NCBI GenBank assembly: GCA_034008185.1
Contig: CM067084.1
Span: 19,000,885-19,064,884 of the forward strand
Source of the DNA: Gorsachius magnificus
Taxonomy: Eukaryota; Chordata; Aves; Pelecaniformes; Ardeidae
DNA length: 64,000 nucleotides
Direction: 5' to 3'
Positions 1-13,024 of this stretch are shown piece after piece. Position 1 is the stretch's first letter; each line of letters begins with the position of its first letter. The position numbers and the translations under genes were made by a program. The notes beneath the pieces are model-generated. The model saw only the letters and a program-made list of their open reading frames with translations. It was not told where the DNA came from and did not search any database.

Positions 1-3000
1 TTGGACAAGATCTTATATTGGAAATAAAAAGACAATAGAAAACTTTACAATCCTACTAAAAAGCAATGATTTAGTGGAATGAGGATCCTTGAATTTAAAG
101 ACAAAATAAAAATCAGATCTACTTCTCAGCTTCTTTTCAATGGCAATAGTAATCAGGGCATATAGGCCTAACTGTAGGGTGCTCATTTCCCTTGGGAGCT
201 GTCTGCAGTCTGCTGCATGTGGGTCTTTATACACCTGACAGCAGTTTTGGGAAATGTGTCCACATGTATCGTGAACAATACTACCAGAAGAAGCATTGCT
301 TTTAAAATGCATTAATCTATCTTTCTCTGCTTATTTTTGAAAAGAAATATTATTTTGTAGAATGTAATCAGGTTTCCAGAAATCTATTTGATGTATACAA
401 CGTTACTGTGACATTAGCTTGAAGCTACTTCAATGCAGTTGGTACTGAAGAACATCAGGAGTTAGACTGTAACTTTAGCCCAGAGCAATAGTTTCACATT
501 GAGGGTGAAGGCTTTGCCTGCTCTGCTTTACACAGTCCAAGGCTTTCTTTAAGACTAGTGGGTACCCTGCTGACGCTTCTAGGCGATTTGCTTTAATGCA
601 TGGTCAGACAGACATGCCTAAATAGAAAAACTGTGGATTAGCCTTTGTGTAGAACTTCTATGCATGGAAAGTAGACAGAAGAAAGCGCGTGCTTTGTTGA
701 AGCCTGGTCTGGAGATAGTTTTCCTTAAAAGTATATAAGCATAGACAAGATGATGTGGTGCTTTTGCATATCTTTTCTGCTTCCCTTTTGCTTTGAGGAG
801 TTGTAATTTGCTGCATGCAAAGAGGAACAACTGCTTCATACTCCCCTTCCCGGGTCTGCCGTGTTTTTTCTTCATATTCCTCAGGGATCGAAATCGGCAA
901 ACCAAGCAGCAAATCAGCAGATTTCACAGTTCCCCCTACCCCCACCTGTGTGATTGGGCTTTTTGTTGGTTTGTTTTTAATGAAACAAATCTGTCACTCT
1001 TGTAGCTAGGCTTCCCAAATACTGTTGGGTCCCCTTCATAAGGGTTTATGGATTAAGGACTTTGGCAATTTTTCTCCAGAGGCCTCTAAGGCTTACTCTA
1101 ATACTGTGGTATCTAATAATATCCAATCCTGGGAATGTCATTAATTCTGAAAATTTCAACAACTTTGTATTTTTCCATATTTCTGCCTAGCCACCTTGCT
1201 CGGCATCTTGTTCCCTTCACACAATCTTACCTTCATGTGATGTGTTGATACAAGAACAACCTGTGGCACATTATTTTCCCAGATTTTGCTGCCATAAATG
1301 GTGGCAATTTCTAACAAGACTGAGCTGTGTGTGCAGAATACCAGTGCAAGAATTCTGGTGCAAACAGTGCATTACAGAGGTCTCTGTAATAAATAGTGTT
1401 CTGACAAGAGTAACAGGCAAATGGATCACTTTTTGCTCATTCTTTCTTCCTTACTGTAATAAGCAAGGCCATGCTTACTGCTGCTGAACAAAATAGCTTA
1501 ACAAATGTAAATGTGGTTGCTTCTGCTTTGCACGCGTTTGTAGTTTAAGTTGTAATTGTACTGCAGTTGCTGAGAGTCTGATGAAGTCTGACCCTCTGCC
1601 ACTTTTTTGAAACACAAATATTCAGCACAGTGTCATTGATCAAATTGGTTCTGAGGACAGTTTACCAAATTGTCTGGCACTGTATGTGCACTTGCTGTGA
1701 CCATGCTACTATTTCATTCATGTATAAAAAGTTTCTGGACACATGTAATTCAGATTTCTTGTAATTAAAGCTGTTGTTTTAATATAAGCTAATATGTTGT
1801 TGTTCAGCTACCATAGCTTGTATATGTTTTAACAACATAGTAGAAATAATTATCTTGGTACCTCTCTCAATGAAATAATATCTTTGAAAACAATTATTCC
1901 TTTAATTATTTTTTAAAGTTACTATATAGTAACAAAGTATCCCCACTGCAGAATGAACATTAAAGGTAATGAACACAAAACTAATTTTCTGCATTTTAAC
2001 TACATTTCATGATATGACTAATGATAAATTTTCATTATAAAATGTTAATCAAGCAAATAAGTTTGCACTCCCTCTTTCATCAGAGTTTCTGTAATTAGTG
2101 GTTTATGTTTATTAAATTATTTTAATTTTTGTCACATATCAAGGACAATCTACCATATGTTTTAGACTAATTAGCACTTTGTTTATTTTAAGAATTCCAT
2201 TAATTCAGCAGCTACTTTTTAAATAAAGCCAGCATGGAAAAGGAGACTTTGTCTGAGTTTTCCAAGTAAGAAATAAGACTCCTCCTCTTTATCACTAGCC
2301 CACTCTGGCAGACACCTACCCAGATCCTCAGCAGGTGATTCAGGCAGAGAGATCAGTGAGGTTCCAGATGCAATACAAGTATGAAGTCTTTTAAAAACAC
2401 AGAATCAAGCAGAAGACGATATGCTTCCATGTGCAACACGCATGGTTTATGAATACCAACTCTTCTCCTTTCAAAAAGGGAAAACCAAACAGAATCCATC
2501 TGATACGTATTTAAATGGAGCTAAGAAACTAGCTTGACTGTTTCTAAAATGGCAGGTGGATTTTGTCAGTCCTAGTATATTACTTACCTTTACAGATCAG
2601 CTCTGGTCTTTTTCATAAATGTCTGTGTGCCTTCTTTGGAATTGCTGTACACTAAGAGTCCCTCTGAGCATCCCGCTCTACTCCCCTTATTGCTAATATG
2701 AAGCCCTTTTTCGAAATAAAATTTGGTACTACACCAAAGTTATTTACAAACTTGTCATTTCTAAACAACGATGATGTCAAAATGTTAGGATGTTTTAAGA
2801 GATATTGATACTATTTGTGTGTTAGGGCAAAGAGAAAATAGCACTAGGAAAGGAAGTTTTTTACCCTGTGAGAGCATTTCTGTGTATATTTAAATCAGTT
2901 TCTCCACAGAGCCTCGTTTGATATACATTGCAAATAGTTTGCAACTCATGATTTGCCAGAATAGCAATTTGTGTGTGGTCAGCCATCCATGATGTTTTTT

Positions 3001-5003
3001 AGTTCACAGCACAGCAGAAAATTTGACATTTTCTCCACTTTCATCCACTGTACTTTGAAAAGTTTACATTGAATTCAGTCTGTTGGACACATAAGAAAGG
3101 TTTCGTTACAGTTCTAATATGTTCTGCATCGATACATTTCACCAGGCTGATACAACACAAGGCAACACAAAGCCATGCAAAACCACACAACTTGTCTGAT
3201 TAATTTGTTTGGAGATTGTTAAGTTCAAAACTATTTTGCTATATTGAAGCAGATAAAACCCCCTGGGATGCAAGATGATTTGTTCTGCTTACAGATGACT
3301 TGCGGCAAGAGATAACAACATCATATTGTGGTTCATGGAATCATTCCGGTGTTGTTTAGACAGTAAATATATATGATTTCTTTGATTGCTAGCAAGTGAG
3401 GTGAAGCTATTTTGTTTATATATCATAATGCAGTGAAGGAGAAAAATAACAGAAATATGTGTAAAAGCAGGTCTGTTAACTCCTTTACACCGCAGTGTTT
3501 ATACAGAATTATGTTTTACTTAATACAGTGACATTTGCACATTTACATGCATAAGGGTAGAAATTTTTTATTTTCAGGCCAGCTAGCATCAAAACCCTAG
3601 CGTGCTACACAAACACAAGTGGAAATATCTGTTGTGATGAACACTTGTTTGCTTACCTCTCCCACATTTCAGGACTCTGAGAAGGTTGGTTTGTTTGCTT
3701 GTTTCCCATCAGGAAGAGCAGTTCTATTTCCCTGAGCATCTGAACTTACGTTTCTTAAATTATAGGTGCTTAGAACACTTACTCATTAACGTAAGTCATT
3801 GCCTCTTAATGGTTTTCTACATAAATGTATTCACATACTTTATCTTTTAATAATAAGGAAGAATCTGTACTTAATGCACATTCAGTATAAATTTTTCTAT
3901 ATTTTTTAACTCTGTGTTTTCAGTTGAAAAGTCTAATATTAGAGCAGGCTTTCCCTAGGCAGAAGGTTAATTTCACAGTTCAGAAAGGCTACACCCAATC
4001 TAATCACTGGTTAATCTTGAAATAACTTAAGCCTTACCGACTTCTCTTTCTATCTGGATGCACTTTGCTTCTACCAAGCATCTTGCTGGCACAAGGCGTA
4101 TCACACTGAGGTTGGTCTATAATAAGATAGCAAAGTTTTTTCTTAGTAGATTGAATGGCAGCTTAAAATTAAAATTTGGGACTTTTGAGAAAACTAAGCC
4201 ATGCAAAGCTTCTCAAAAATCTTCAGGTGAAATTAAAGAAAATATAGATATTAAAAATAAGGTCTTTAAGGAAAATAAAATATGTTTTCAGCTAATGCTT
4301 TCTTTCCTTGAAATTTTTTTTTAGTCACTGAAATTTTAACATGTTCTGTTAAAAAAAAAAAAAAAATCCTATTATCCTGGGGTTTTTATTTTAAATTTCG
4401 CCTGAGACATTTTCTTTCCTCTTCTAACTTTGCTGAGCTTGTTGCACTCTGTTCTCCCTAAAAAGTCGTTCTCATCCTTTTAAGTGTTTCTATTCTCTTT
4501 TGATACCAAGATTTGATTTTTAAGATTGCTTTCCTGCAAGGCTACTCTGATCTAGTAATCAATGCCTGGATTAAGTCTTCAGAATCTACTTATTGTAGTG
4601 TAAGCAGCAGACATTATAGACTTTGCAGATTTGTTGGAAAAAAATTCCATTCTTCTAATTGCAAACTAAAGGAACGGAAAAAGGACTAGTGAGCTTTGTG
4701 GGACTAAACAGTTTTCATGGAGCCTATAAATTGCAGTATCTGAATGCTAACATAACTTGGCTACGTCTTGGCTCTAAATATTTTCTTTTTTTTTTTTTTT
4801 TAAGACTGCTAATCATGAATAAGATTCCACTGAGTATGTACTGGCCTGTTAAGGTCTAAATTTCACTCTCCGACCTCTTAAGAGTTATAAAATGAAAATA
4901 AAACCAAATTCTCCTTCATGAAGACTAGAAGAAAACACTAGGTAGATCTTCTAAACCAAATGCTGACTGTACTTTAAAAAGAAATGCCAAAGGAGTTAAG
5001 CAA

Positions 5004-5031
5004 TACTAAAACTATTGCTTTAGTTTTAGTA
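5004..5031. repeat. short perfect hairpin
   Basis: 11-bp arms TACTAAAACTA / TAGTTTTAGTA around a 6-nt loop. AT-rich; no evidence of a processed small RNA. Confidence 0.6.
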
Positions 5032-7335
5032 CAGCATGAAAATCGGAATGGCATGAAAATCAGAGCTTTGGAATTACTTGTAAAATCAGCCTGTCATATC
5101 ATATCCTGTATTTCAGGAAATTGTATCTAGGAAATATGTACATGAAAATGCTTTGCAATCTAGTACGCTATAATTTATCGTCAATGAAGACAGAAGTGCT
5201 TTTCTCTTTCTTTTCCTTTTTTTTTTTTTTTTAGATATCTGACCACTATGTTTAATGTAGTCATGGGGAAATTTAAAATTAACTTTCCAATAGGTACAGG
5301 TTTGACACACTTATTTGTTTTGAAACAACAAGAAAAACGTCATTGACTTAGATTTGTAAGGTCAGATTGCTGGGAACAACACAAATATTGCATCACTACC
5401 TATATTATTTTACAAAATGAGAAAAGTTGAAACAATAAGTTTTGGTTGTTTATAGATTAGATGGCCTCGTTGTTTAAGTTAATGGTAGCTCAACATGTCT
5501 ATGTCCCTATGAATTATAAAATTATTTTGTATTATTGATTACAGCTTTATTCTTTTCATCAGTTTCAAATCTCCTTGGTAGAATTTAAACAGCTATGTCA
5601 GTGCACTGAATTAGTTTACGGTGATATTTTTCTATATTACTCAGATCAAGATAGGTAATAAGTCTTACCGTGAAATTATTTGCACGGTAACTGGGACAAA
5701 TGCTATCAAAAGGTAAACTATTAAAAGATGTATGTATTGGTGTAAACATGAACTACTTTCCATAGATTTATATGTACAATCTGGACATATTTAAGACTAA
5801 ATGAGTCTGATATGAGCACCATAATAACAAATCCTTGGTGTACATAGAATAAAACAGTGCAATTAGTACTGAAGTGTAATCAGTATACTCTGTTATCAAT
5901 AGATTACAGAATGTTAAAAATACCCCTTATAAATTGCAACAAAAGCAAAAAAACAGTGATCTGGTTTCCTCTTTTTGTTCAGATTAAAAAAAAAAATGTA
6001 TCCTGTAATAGAAAAAAGAAATTTAGAAATGTTTTGCATTTAGCTTATTCCCAATGCCATTTTTACATAAACTTATAAATCAGCAAATATTTAAGGAATT
6101 GCAGTACACAAAACAAAGAACATCTCTTTGAGCAACTCTTGTGTGAAATCAAAGTTTGAAATTTTGGGGACAGTTTACTGCCTTCTGTAAATTCTCATGA
6201 GTTTTTCTCATGTCATTGAAGACATCTAGCTCAGGGTATAGTTACCACTGAATACCAGATTATGCAGCAAATTGTTTACTTTGTTCATTCTCATGTAGGT
6301 GATATGAAGATGTTTAGTGAATAGATGCAGTTACATAAAAGTGCGTTAATAAGGAAAGCTTCTTGAGTTGGTAAATGAACTTGCTGCCTTTTTTTTTCCT
6401 TTTTTTTTTCCCTCAATTTCAGTATGTATTTTACTTGTTTCTTGTGGATGAGTTTTTACTACTAATACTAAGCAGGGAAATCAGGCTCTTTAGTAAGACT
6501 GTGATAATGTTTTAGATAGGGAAAGTAGAGCATTTCAGAAATATGCTGCTTAAAAATATTTTCATAGACTCTTATAGAAGGGATTCAGAGATTTGCAGGG
6601 GAAGAAAACAGAGCTAGAATTAAGCATAGGTAAGCCCAATACTCTGACCTGAACTAGAAATAAGTGGGTCAGCCTAAGAGGTTGTGCTGGTACATTTAAG
6701 ATAAAACAGCATCCTCCAGGGAGATGTAGTAGTTGTCCCAGTTCTTGGTAACAACCAGTTAACTTGTCCTGGATTAAATGTGACACTCCTCTCAGGAACT
6801 AATTGATTGATTCATAGTTTTAGCCTAGTGCTTCTGCCTATGGTTGTCAAGCCCTACTGCTGTCCTATAGTGAGCACTGCATCAGGCTGCTCTCTTCAGC
6901 CACCTTATTTTCAGCTCATAATGGAGGTATTATGTGCCATCCAAAGGCCTTGTGTCTCACCCAAAGGCCCCAGGTGCTTGTTGTCCTTGTTACAGGCACT
7001 TTTACTGTGCCTGGTTTCCTTCTTGTCTGCCACTTACATTTAGTGGATTTGTAGACATCAGCCTTCCAAGCATTTGCCTATTACTTCATAAACTGTTAAA
7101 TGCCTACTTAAGCTAGCCATGGCCCATTTCATATATGCAATATGTTCACAGTGGTTGACATAGTTTCAGTTCTTGCTATATTTATATTGAGAATTAATAC
7201 TATATTAATATGTAAAAAGGTTATACAACAGTTATTGTTTTAACTAGAATATGAAAGAAATATCCGTCACTGTGAGGTTTTAAATTGCCCATGAGCTGTT
7301 TCATATTGTGTACAGGTGCTGTGATACTGGTCAGT

Positions 7336-7380
7336 CATAGAATCACAGAATGTTTTGGATGCAAGGTACCCCAGGCTCTC
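7336..7380 (-). mobile_element. CR1 3'-end fragment
   Basis: Reads CATAGAATCACAGAATG then TTTTGGATGCAAGG, the complement of a CR1 3' end (ATTCTRTG units preceded by a CCTTCCAACC-like block). Short and diverged. The inner boundary is approximate. Confidence 0.75.
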
Positions 7381-8220
7381 TGCCCTCCTTTCCTGTTCCT
7401 CATCATTAGAAATAATAACTAAAAGACTTACATAGGACCTATGTCTCAAACATAGACCTTTTAAAGTATAATAGAAATACAAGTTTAGTCTTCAAGATGT
7501 AAAAGACAGGTATTTTTGCATAACAAGAAATGCAAAATCTTTTACTCCATGAACAAATTGCTCACTTTTAGTCTTCTGGATGTAGGTGTGAGAATGACTT
7601 GCTCTGCTTATTCAAAAAAGAGATTCAGATGCTTTACCAGTTGATTGTTTTCTAAAAATGGAAGTTTACATCCATTTTTGTGTGGTATTGCCTCAGTAGA
7701 AGGAATCTTTTCCTATTATCTATCAACATATTTAATGTTATTTTAAAAGGCATTTTTACAGAAAAATAATACAGTGGTTTTCCAAAGAAAATCTAAGATG
7801 AGAAATAACGAGGTAACAGAACTGGGGGAAAAGATTGGTTGGTTAGAGTGAACAACTAAGGGGATCATAGTGAAAAACTTATTGACTGTGAATTCGCTGT
7901 GTTATACAGGTTTTTTTGGAAGGGAAATGTTATTTTGAAATATGGCAATATGTGTTATGTTTTGCTGATACACTTATACAGCTGATGTATTTTAAGAAAT
8001 CCTTAGTTCTAGACAGTTCTGAACTGGAATATTGGAATACTTTAGGCAACGCAAGTTAAAAAATGTTAAAAATGGAAACAGAAGACTGGCAGATAACTGA
8101 ACCAAGAGGAGATACTTTGTTTTGCTTTAAAGATGAAATGTTTTGTATGTTCACTGTGATGCAAGCAGGTCAAGAAAAATATGAAAAAAAAAAAGTAGTT
8201 GAGGGGATTTTGGCAGACTT

Positions 8221-8290
8221 TCATTCAGGATGAAACTGAGGACGGTTAAGCACTGCTCCAGGGCTTACAAGGTTCTGGAACACTCTCCCC
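8221..8290 (+). mobile_element. possible diverged CR1 fragment
   Basis: The stretch around GAGGACGGTTAAGCACTG followed by CCAGGGCTTACAAGGTTCTGG resembles the CR1 ORF2 3' region coding for a ..[14 protein letters not shown]..-like segment. It is poorly conserved and abuts the next CR1 fragment on the opposite strand. Confidence 0.4.
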
Positions 8291-8293
8291 ATG

Positions 8294-8500
8294 TCATGGA
8301 ATAATTTAGGCTGGCAGTGGCCCCTACCTAGTTGAACGAGTTGCTTAAAGCAGATCTAACTTCAAAATTACATTAGGTTGAAAAGGGTCTTGTTCAGTTC
8401 AATTATGAGCACCTCTCAAGAGTAAAGTGATGACGAATGGGCGGCCTCTCTGGACAATGTGTTTTGATGCTTAATCACTGTCATTGTGAAAAACAAAAAA
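8294..8500 (-). mobile_element. diverged CR1 3'-region fragment
   Basis: Starts TCATGGAATAATTTAGGCTGG. It continues with the complement of the CR1 3' coding region (blocks like GCTTAAAGCAGATCTAACTTC, CCTCTCTGGACAA and TCATTGTGAAAAAC). Substitutions throughout suggest an old copy. It ends about 190 bp before the FSTL5 microexon. Confidence 0.8.
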
Positions 8501-8689
8501 GGTGAAAAATACTAGGGGAGTTTAAAAACAGGTTCTATCGAGATCTTTCTGCAGCAGGCAAAATGTAGGTAATTTTATCTTAGAGCAGGAAGGAGGATGA
8601 ATTAGACTAAGTCTCTTTTGGATCTGTATGTCTATGATTTTTTTGGTAACTAATTCTGTAAATAATATGTTTTTTCTACTTTTAATTGC

Positions 8690-8694
8690 AGCAG
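8690..8694 (+). other. FSTL5: tandem (NAGNAG) splice acceptor of the FSTL5 microexon
   Basis: The acceptor reads GCAGCAG|G, with AG dinucleotides at 8690-8691 and 8693-8694. Use of the first gives an exon starting CAG (Gln). Use of the second removes that single Gln and keeps the frame. I recall human FSTL5 isoforms of 847 and 846 residues, which such an acceptor would explain. That recollection is not something the window can prove. Confidence 0.75.
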
Positions 8695-8725
8695 GAAAAG
8701 AACCAGGAAAGCTCAAGAAATAAAG
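8692..8725 (+). CDS. FSTL5: FSTL5 coding microexon (34 nt)
   Basis: Internal coding exon of follistatin-like 5, a secreted, calcium-binding, follistatin-family glycoprotein. It reads CAG GAA AAG AAC CAG GAA AGC TCA AGA AAT AAA G, giving QEKNQESSRNK plus the first base of a Gly codon. From memory, human FSTL5 has QEKNQESSRVKGF at the same place, between the signal-peptide/propeptide region and the Kazal module. The acceptor is a T-rich tract ending in GCAG, and the donor is AAAG|GTAAGT, a near-perfect 5' splice site. A branch-point-like TAACTAAT lies about 40 nt upstream. The incoming intron is phase 0 and the outgoing one phase 1, which fits the next exon exactly. Because 34 is not a multiple of 3, skipping it would shift the frame. 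The acceptor is a tandem NAGNAG, so an exon start at 8695 (31 nt, losing one Gln) is also possible. Confidence 0.93.
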
Positions 8726-10114
8726 GTAAGTGCTAATTATTTTCAAAATGTGGAGATCCCTGTAATTATTGCAAATCTGACATCTATTGTTAGGTAAAAA
8801 ATGATCCAGACAGATTGTTTGCTGAGTATTTTGGTATTTGAAATGATAAAAACATATCCAGGAAAGGGGGATGAAATGCAGAAAGTAAATGCATAAGCTA
8901 CTGCATTTGGAACTCTGCTGGAGATGGGCAAGGCTGACTGCTGCACTCTGGATGGAGTGGGCTGCGCAGCTTCTCACTAAGTTTGTGACCTTGACTGTGG
9001 ATGCTTATTATACTTCAGTGAAACATCAGTTCTGTCACTTTAGTTTCTCCCTTTCCATTTAGTAAATCTGTAATTGGATGTGATTCCAATTTATGCACAA
9101 ATTAATCATGTCCATAGCAGGCTGCCTTGCAATACTACTGTCATCTGTGGTTTTTGCATAGAATTTTTTTATAATTTCACTGCTCTTTGCTCTGTGCCAG
9201 TGGCTAAGCACTACATGAAGTAGAATATCCAGGTTAAAGAAATGCCTTGTATTAAGCAAATGAAGAGTTCAGAAACCCAAATTGTGGATTTCCTGCTTCT
9301 TTCTGATATAAAGTCTGTTAAGAGGCAGAACACTTGGTTAAAAGTTTGATAAGCAAGCAATGAAAGGCAAAATTACCAACAGAGGCAAAGATTGTTGTTT
9401 TGATATTGTATTTGCTTATAGAGGTAGGCTATGAGGTAATTTAAAAAGGAAATCAAAGGGAAGGTAGAAGAAGAAAGAATACCAGTTAAAGGTTACAAAG
9501 AGAGGAAGGAATTAAGTGACAAACTAACCTATATCTTTTTATTGCCTTAGGAAGCAATGCTTAATCATATCACCTGAGTCAGCTGTTCTTAATTCAGTTA
9601 TTTATGTATCACAGTACTCATTAATCTCTATTTCCTTGCTTTCCCTCATACTATACATGGACATCTAAAGTCAAACTAAGTCTGATGGTTGTCTGGAGTT
9701 TTGTCAGGACAATTATGTTTTTCATGATATGATAATTTACATCATCTGAAGGACCTAATAGTGCTTCATTTGAAGAGTGTGCATGGTAAAATAAAAAAAC
9801 CCCCTCCACTTTCAACCAGTTTGTGATTTCTTTTTTTTTTCCCCCTGAGGTAATACAATGTGAAGTTGAATCATCTGTAGATGTAGTGAGTGTATCCATG
9901 ATGTATTGCTCAAAAACCTTTCTTGTCTTATGACTTAATGCAAAATATATAAAAGGTTGTTAAAGCTCAGATTAGATTACAGAAATAAGATATTTCTGAA
10001 TACTTAATTTTAGGGACATTAAAAACTTTAAGCCTCTCTCTGCAAAGAAAGATAGTGAAATTGGCCATTCTTGTGGATTTTTATGATTTATTTCAGTTAT
10101 ATTATGCTGTTTGA

Positions 10115-10146
10115 CCTCCTCCCCTCCACTCCCCTCTCCTTCCCCT
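10115..10146 (+). repeat. polypyrimidine tract
   Basis: 32 nt of C/T with a single A, including three CCCC runs. The complementary strand is a G-rich purine tract. Confidence 0.75.
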
Positions 10147-13024
10147 GGCCAGTTGCCAGGTGTATAGTCGTTATGGTATATACTTCAGGAACAAGTAAAA
10201 GTAGGAACAAAATAATAAGTTAGTTGGGAGTGCCCATCATTTTCATTAGCTGTTAGTTTAGTTAACTAACCACAGAAACAATTTTCAAAGGCTTATAAAA
10301 TGTTGTCTGCAACCACAGCCAAAGCAAAGCATTAAACTGTACTTGAAAGGAGATATCCATTACCTCCAAACAGGCAGTGAAATTGGTGCTCAGCTGCACA
10401 AAATTTGCTGTGATTATATCCATAACATCTCTTGAGGAAATTTTTAATCTACTAAACTTCCTGCATGCTGTGCGTGTCTCTGCCTAAACTGACAATTCAA
10501 CCTGGGAGATTTCAGTCATCTGAAAGAATACTCATGCTTTGGAAAAATTATTCCACTTTCCTATATATGTAGATATGCTTAATCGCTTAATTTTTGGGGG
10601 GTGTTGTTTTATAGTTGGCTTTTTTTGGCCTTCTTTCAAAGTCTTTAAGTTTCTTATTTGTTTTCATGTGTTCTTTTTCCATGTCATTGCAAACTTTCAG
10701 CAAGTTATTTTTGTTTCACCTGTAGCTTATGGCATATAGGATGTTAAAATATTTTCTGCTTAAAATACTGGTTGGTTTGGGTGAAACAAGGCTGAACTGA
10801 TGTTTCGGCATAAACCTTCCTGCGTTGTCAGTGAGCATCTCCCCTTCACGTGCAGTACCTAAATGCATCATGCTCTGTGCACGTTCTTGTGAGATTGGTA
10901 AATTACCCCCAGGTTCTCAGGACAGGCTTCTAGCAGTGTTCCTTATGCTCTCTGCATATGGAAGCTGCTGCATACAGTAAAAGGACAAAAGCATTTTCTG
11001 TGGTTCCTTAAATGTTCTGAAACTTTCAGAACCAATGTTGTCTTCTTAATTCAGAGGACTGTTAGAGCCCCTGTTAAGCATCCATACCAAATGAAACTCT
11101 GGAGTCTCTGGTGTGCCTCATAACTTCCATTGATATCAGTATTTCAGTATCTACTTTTATCCAGTGTTTCTTTAAGACTGCATTTTTATAAGAGGAGGAT
11201 GCTGCAGCAGAACTAAAGTCAAACTCCTTTTGACTTCAGCAGGATCAAGGCATTAGTAACAAGCACCGTTCCATATAAATGCCTAGTAATTTTGCATTGC
11301 TGTAAAATAAATCTGATTCTTATTCATATTTTAGTAATGATGTTATTGTTTTGTAGGCTTTGTTTTTTCTCCTGAAATTTTTCTGACCCACTTGTTTTTC
11401 CCATCTGTTACTTCTGCTGTCAGCTGCTAAGTCACACCAAATCGAAGCCAATACTCAAACGTGCCCTGTTCTGACACTAATCCCATCTCTCTCTGATCTG
11501 TGATATTCTTTTTCTTGTTCCATTTAATGGATAACAGAACTTTGTGTACACTGCTTGAGGAAAAAGAAACACTGCTTTGATGTAAAATAGTATGTTAACA
11601 TCTTACAGTTTTGGTGTATGCTGGCAAACTTCCTTATACTTCTGAGAATTTTTCCTGCATGGAAATGACTATCACAGCACAAAACACAAATGAAATGAGT
11701 TTCATAGCACATCTCTCTAACATGAAGGAAATAATAAGGCAAACAATCACCAGTTAAAGCCTTGCTAAATTTTACTTGCTGGTTTGGAGTCACAATTTGA
11801 CTTTCTTTAATTCTCTTTTCTGGTGTTAACTCCTTCAGACAAATGAACATTTTATTCCAAACCTGTACTGGGTAATAAAATAGATATTTTTGCAAGGAAT
11901 TGGAAATATGTTTGGCAATATCAGAATTGGTGTTGTATTTAAGCAGTTTGCAGAATTTTCTTCCCAGTTTATGCTTAACTTTGGAGATTTTCGTGTGCTT
12001 TTAATAAAGTACATTATAAACTTAAAAGAGAAAATTGTTTCTGACAACACTATTCTGGAAAACTTTTATTTCTGAAGAACCAGAATGTTGACTAGAGACA
12101 CATATCAACTTTTTGCCAAACTTCAAAATTATCTCAATTCCTTTGCTCAGAAAAGGATGGGCACAATGGAAATAATTAGACATGGAATATTTCAGTTAAT
12201 GGGTAAAGTTTCAGATGATCAGCTCCCAAAGCCAGGCACAGTTATTTTGAATTACAGTATAATAATTTTATTTTTTAAGAACTAAAAATTAATTTCAATA
12301 TAGAAAAGCAGTGTGTAATATATGATTCTAAAAAACAACAGCAAAACAAGGAAAAATCTACCAAAACAAAAAAGCTAAGAACAAGTTTTGAGCTTAGGTG
12401 AGAGTAAGGTGGTTGTTTTGCTGATACTGAGTGATGAGATGATGCTGTACACAACTTGTATAACTTTGGTTATTTGTTTCAGCAGCTTAAAGAACAGTTA
12501 CTGAAAGAGAAAAAATTGCACCAGCTAAGATTTGGAAAACATACACTTTTCATAGCATTTGCAAAATGTGCATGTAAATAATTTGAACGATATTAACTTG
12601 AACCATTTTACTTTAGTTAAGGGCACTTTGGAGACTGACTGTATAGTATACTGTTAAAATTTTTGCTAGCTACTCTTGATCTGAGCTTTGAACATCATTG
12701 ACACCCAAAACAAAACAAGAGAATATATACTGACAGTATTTTAATCACAACCTGAGTTTCTAATTGTATTCAATCCTCCTCATTTCATGCTTACCTTAAT
12801 AATTTGAATGTCAAATCATTGTTGACTCACAGATCAGTTTCAAAAATATAATTCTCCATTATTATGAACATATTGCTAGGCTCTCCTGATATCATTAACA
12901 AACATCTGTCCCTTTTATGATCTTTAGCTACCAAAAATAAAGAGGATACCATATGGGCATCACTTGCATATCTTACTTGCTTTTTACTCCTTAAAAGTTA
13001 GCATACCTGCACAACACTTGTGAT

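Larger units (their letters stand above)
1..8691 (+). other. FSTL5: FSTL5 intron upstream of the microexon (partial, phase 0)
   Basis: AT-rich non-coding sequence ending at the microexon acceptor. I looked for the preceding FSTL5 coding exon (which should end close to MRLRHK) and did not find it, so that exon probably lies before the window. Visible content is limited to poly(A)/poly(T) runs (about 4351-4365, 4788-4802, 5218-5233, 6391-6410), a small hairpin at 5004-5031 and CR1 fragments at 7336-7380 and 8221-8500. The ORFs here are short and show no recognisable domain. Confidence 0.7.

Noticed and set aside
5004..5031. Hairpin as a microRNA precursor
   Set aside because: The stem is only 11 bp and AT-rich, far shorter than a pre-miRNA.
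6385..6422. Long T-rich tract ending TTTCAG, like a strong splice acceptor
   Set aside because: No matching donor or FSTL5-like coding sequence follows. Decoy sites are common in introns.
8522..8977. 151-codon open frame on the minus strand across the FSTL5 microexon
   Set aside because: No recognisable domain. It overlaps a genuine exon antisense and part of the region is decayed CR1. Chance ORF in AT-rich DNA.
9829..9855. T/C tract followed by CTGAG|GTAATA as a recursive splice site
   Set aside because: A GAG acceptor is rarely used and the site is only ~1.1 kb into the intron.
11524..11895. 123-codon minus-strand frame
   Set aside because: No homology recognised and random-looking composition.
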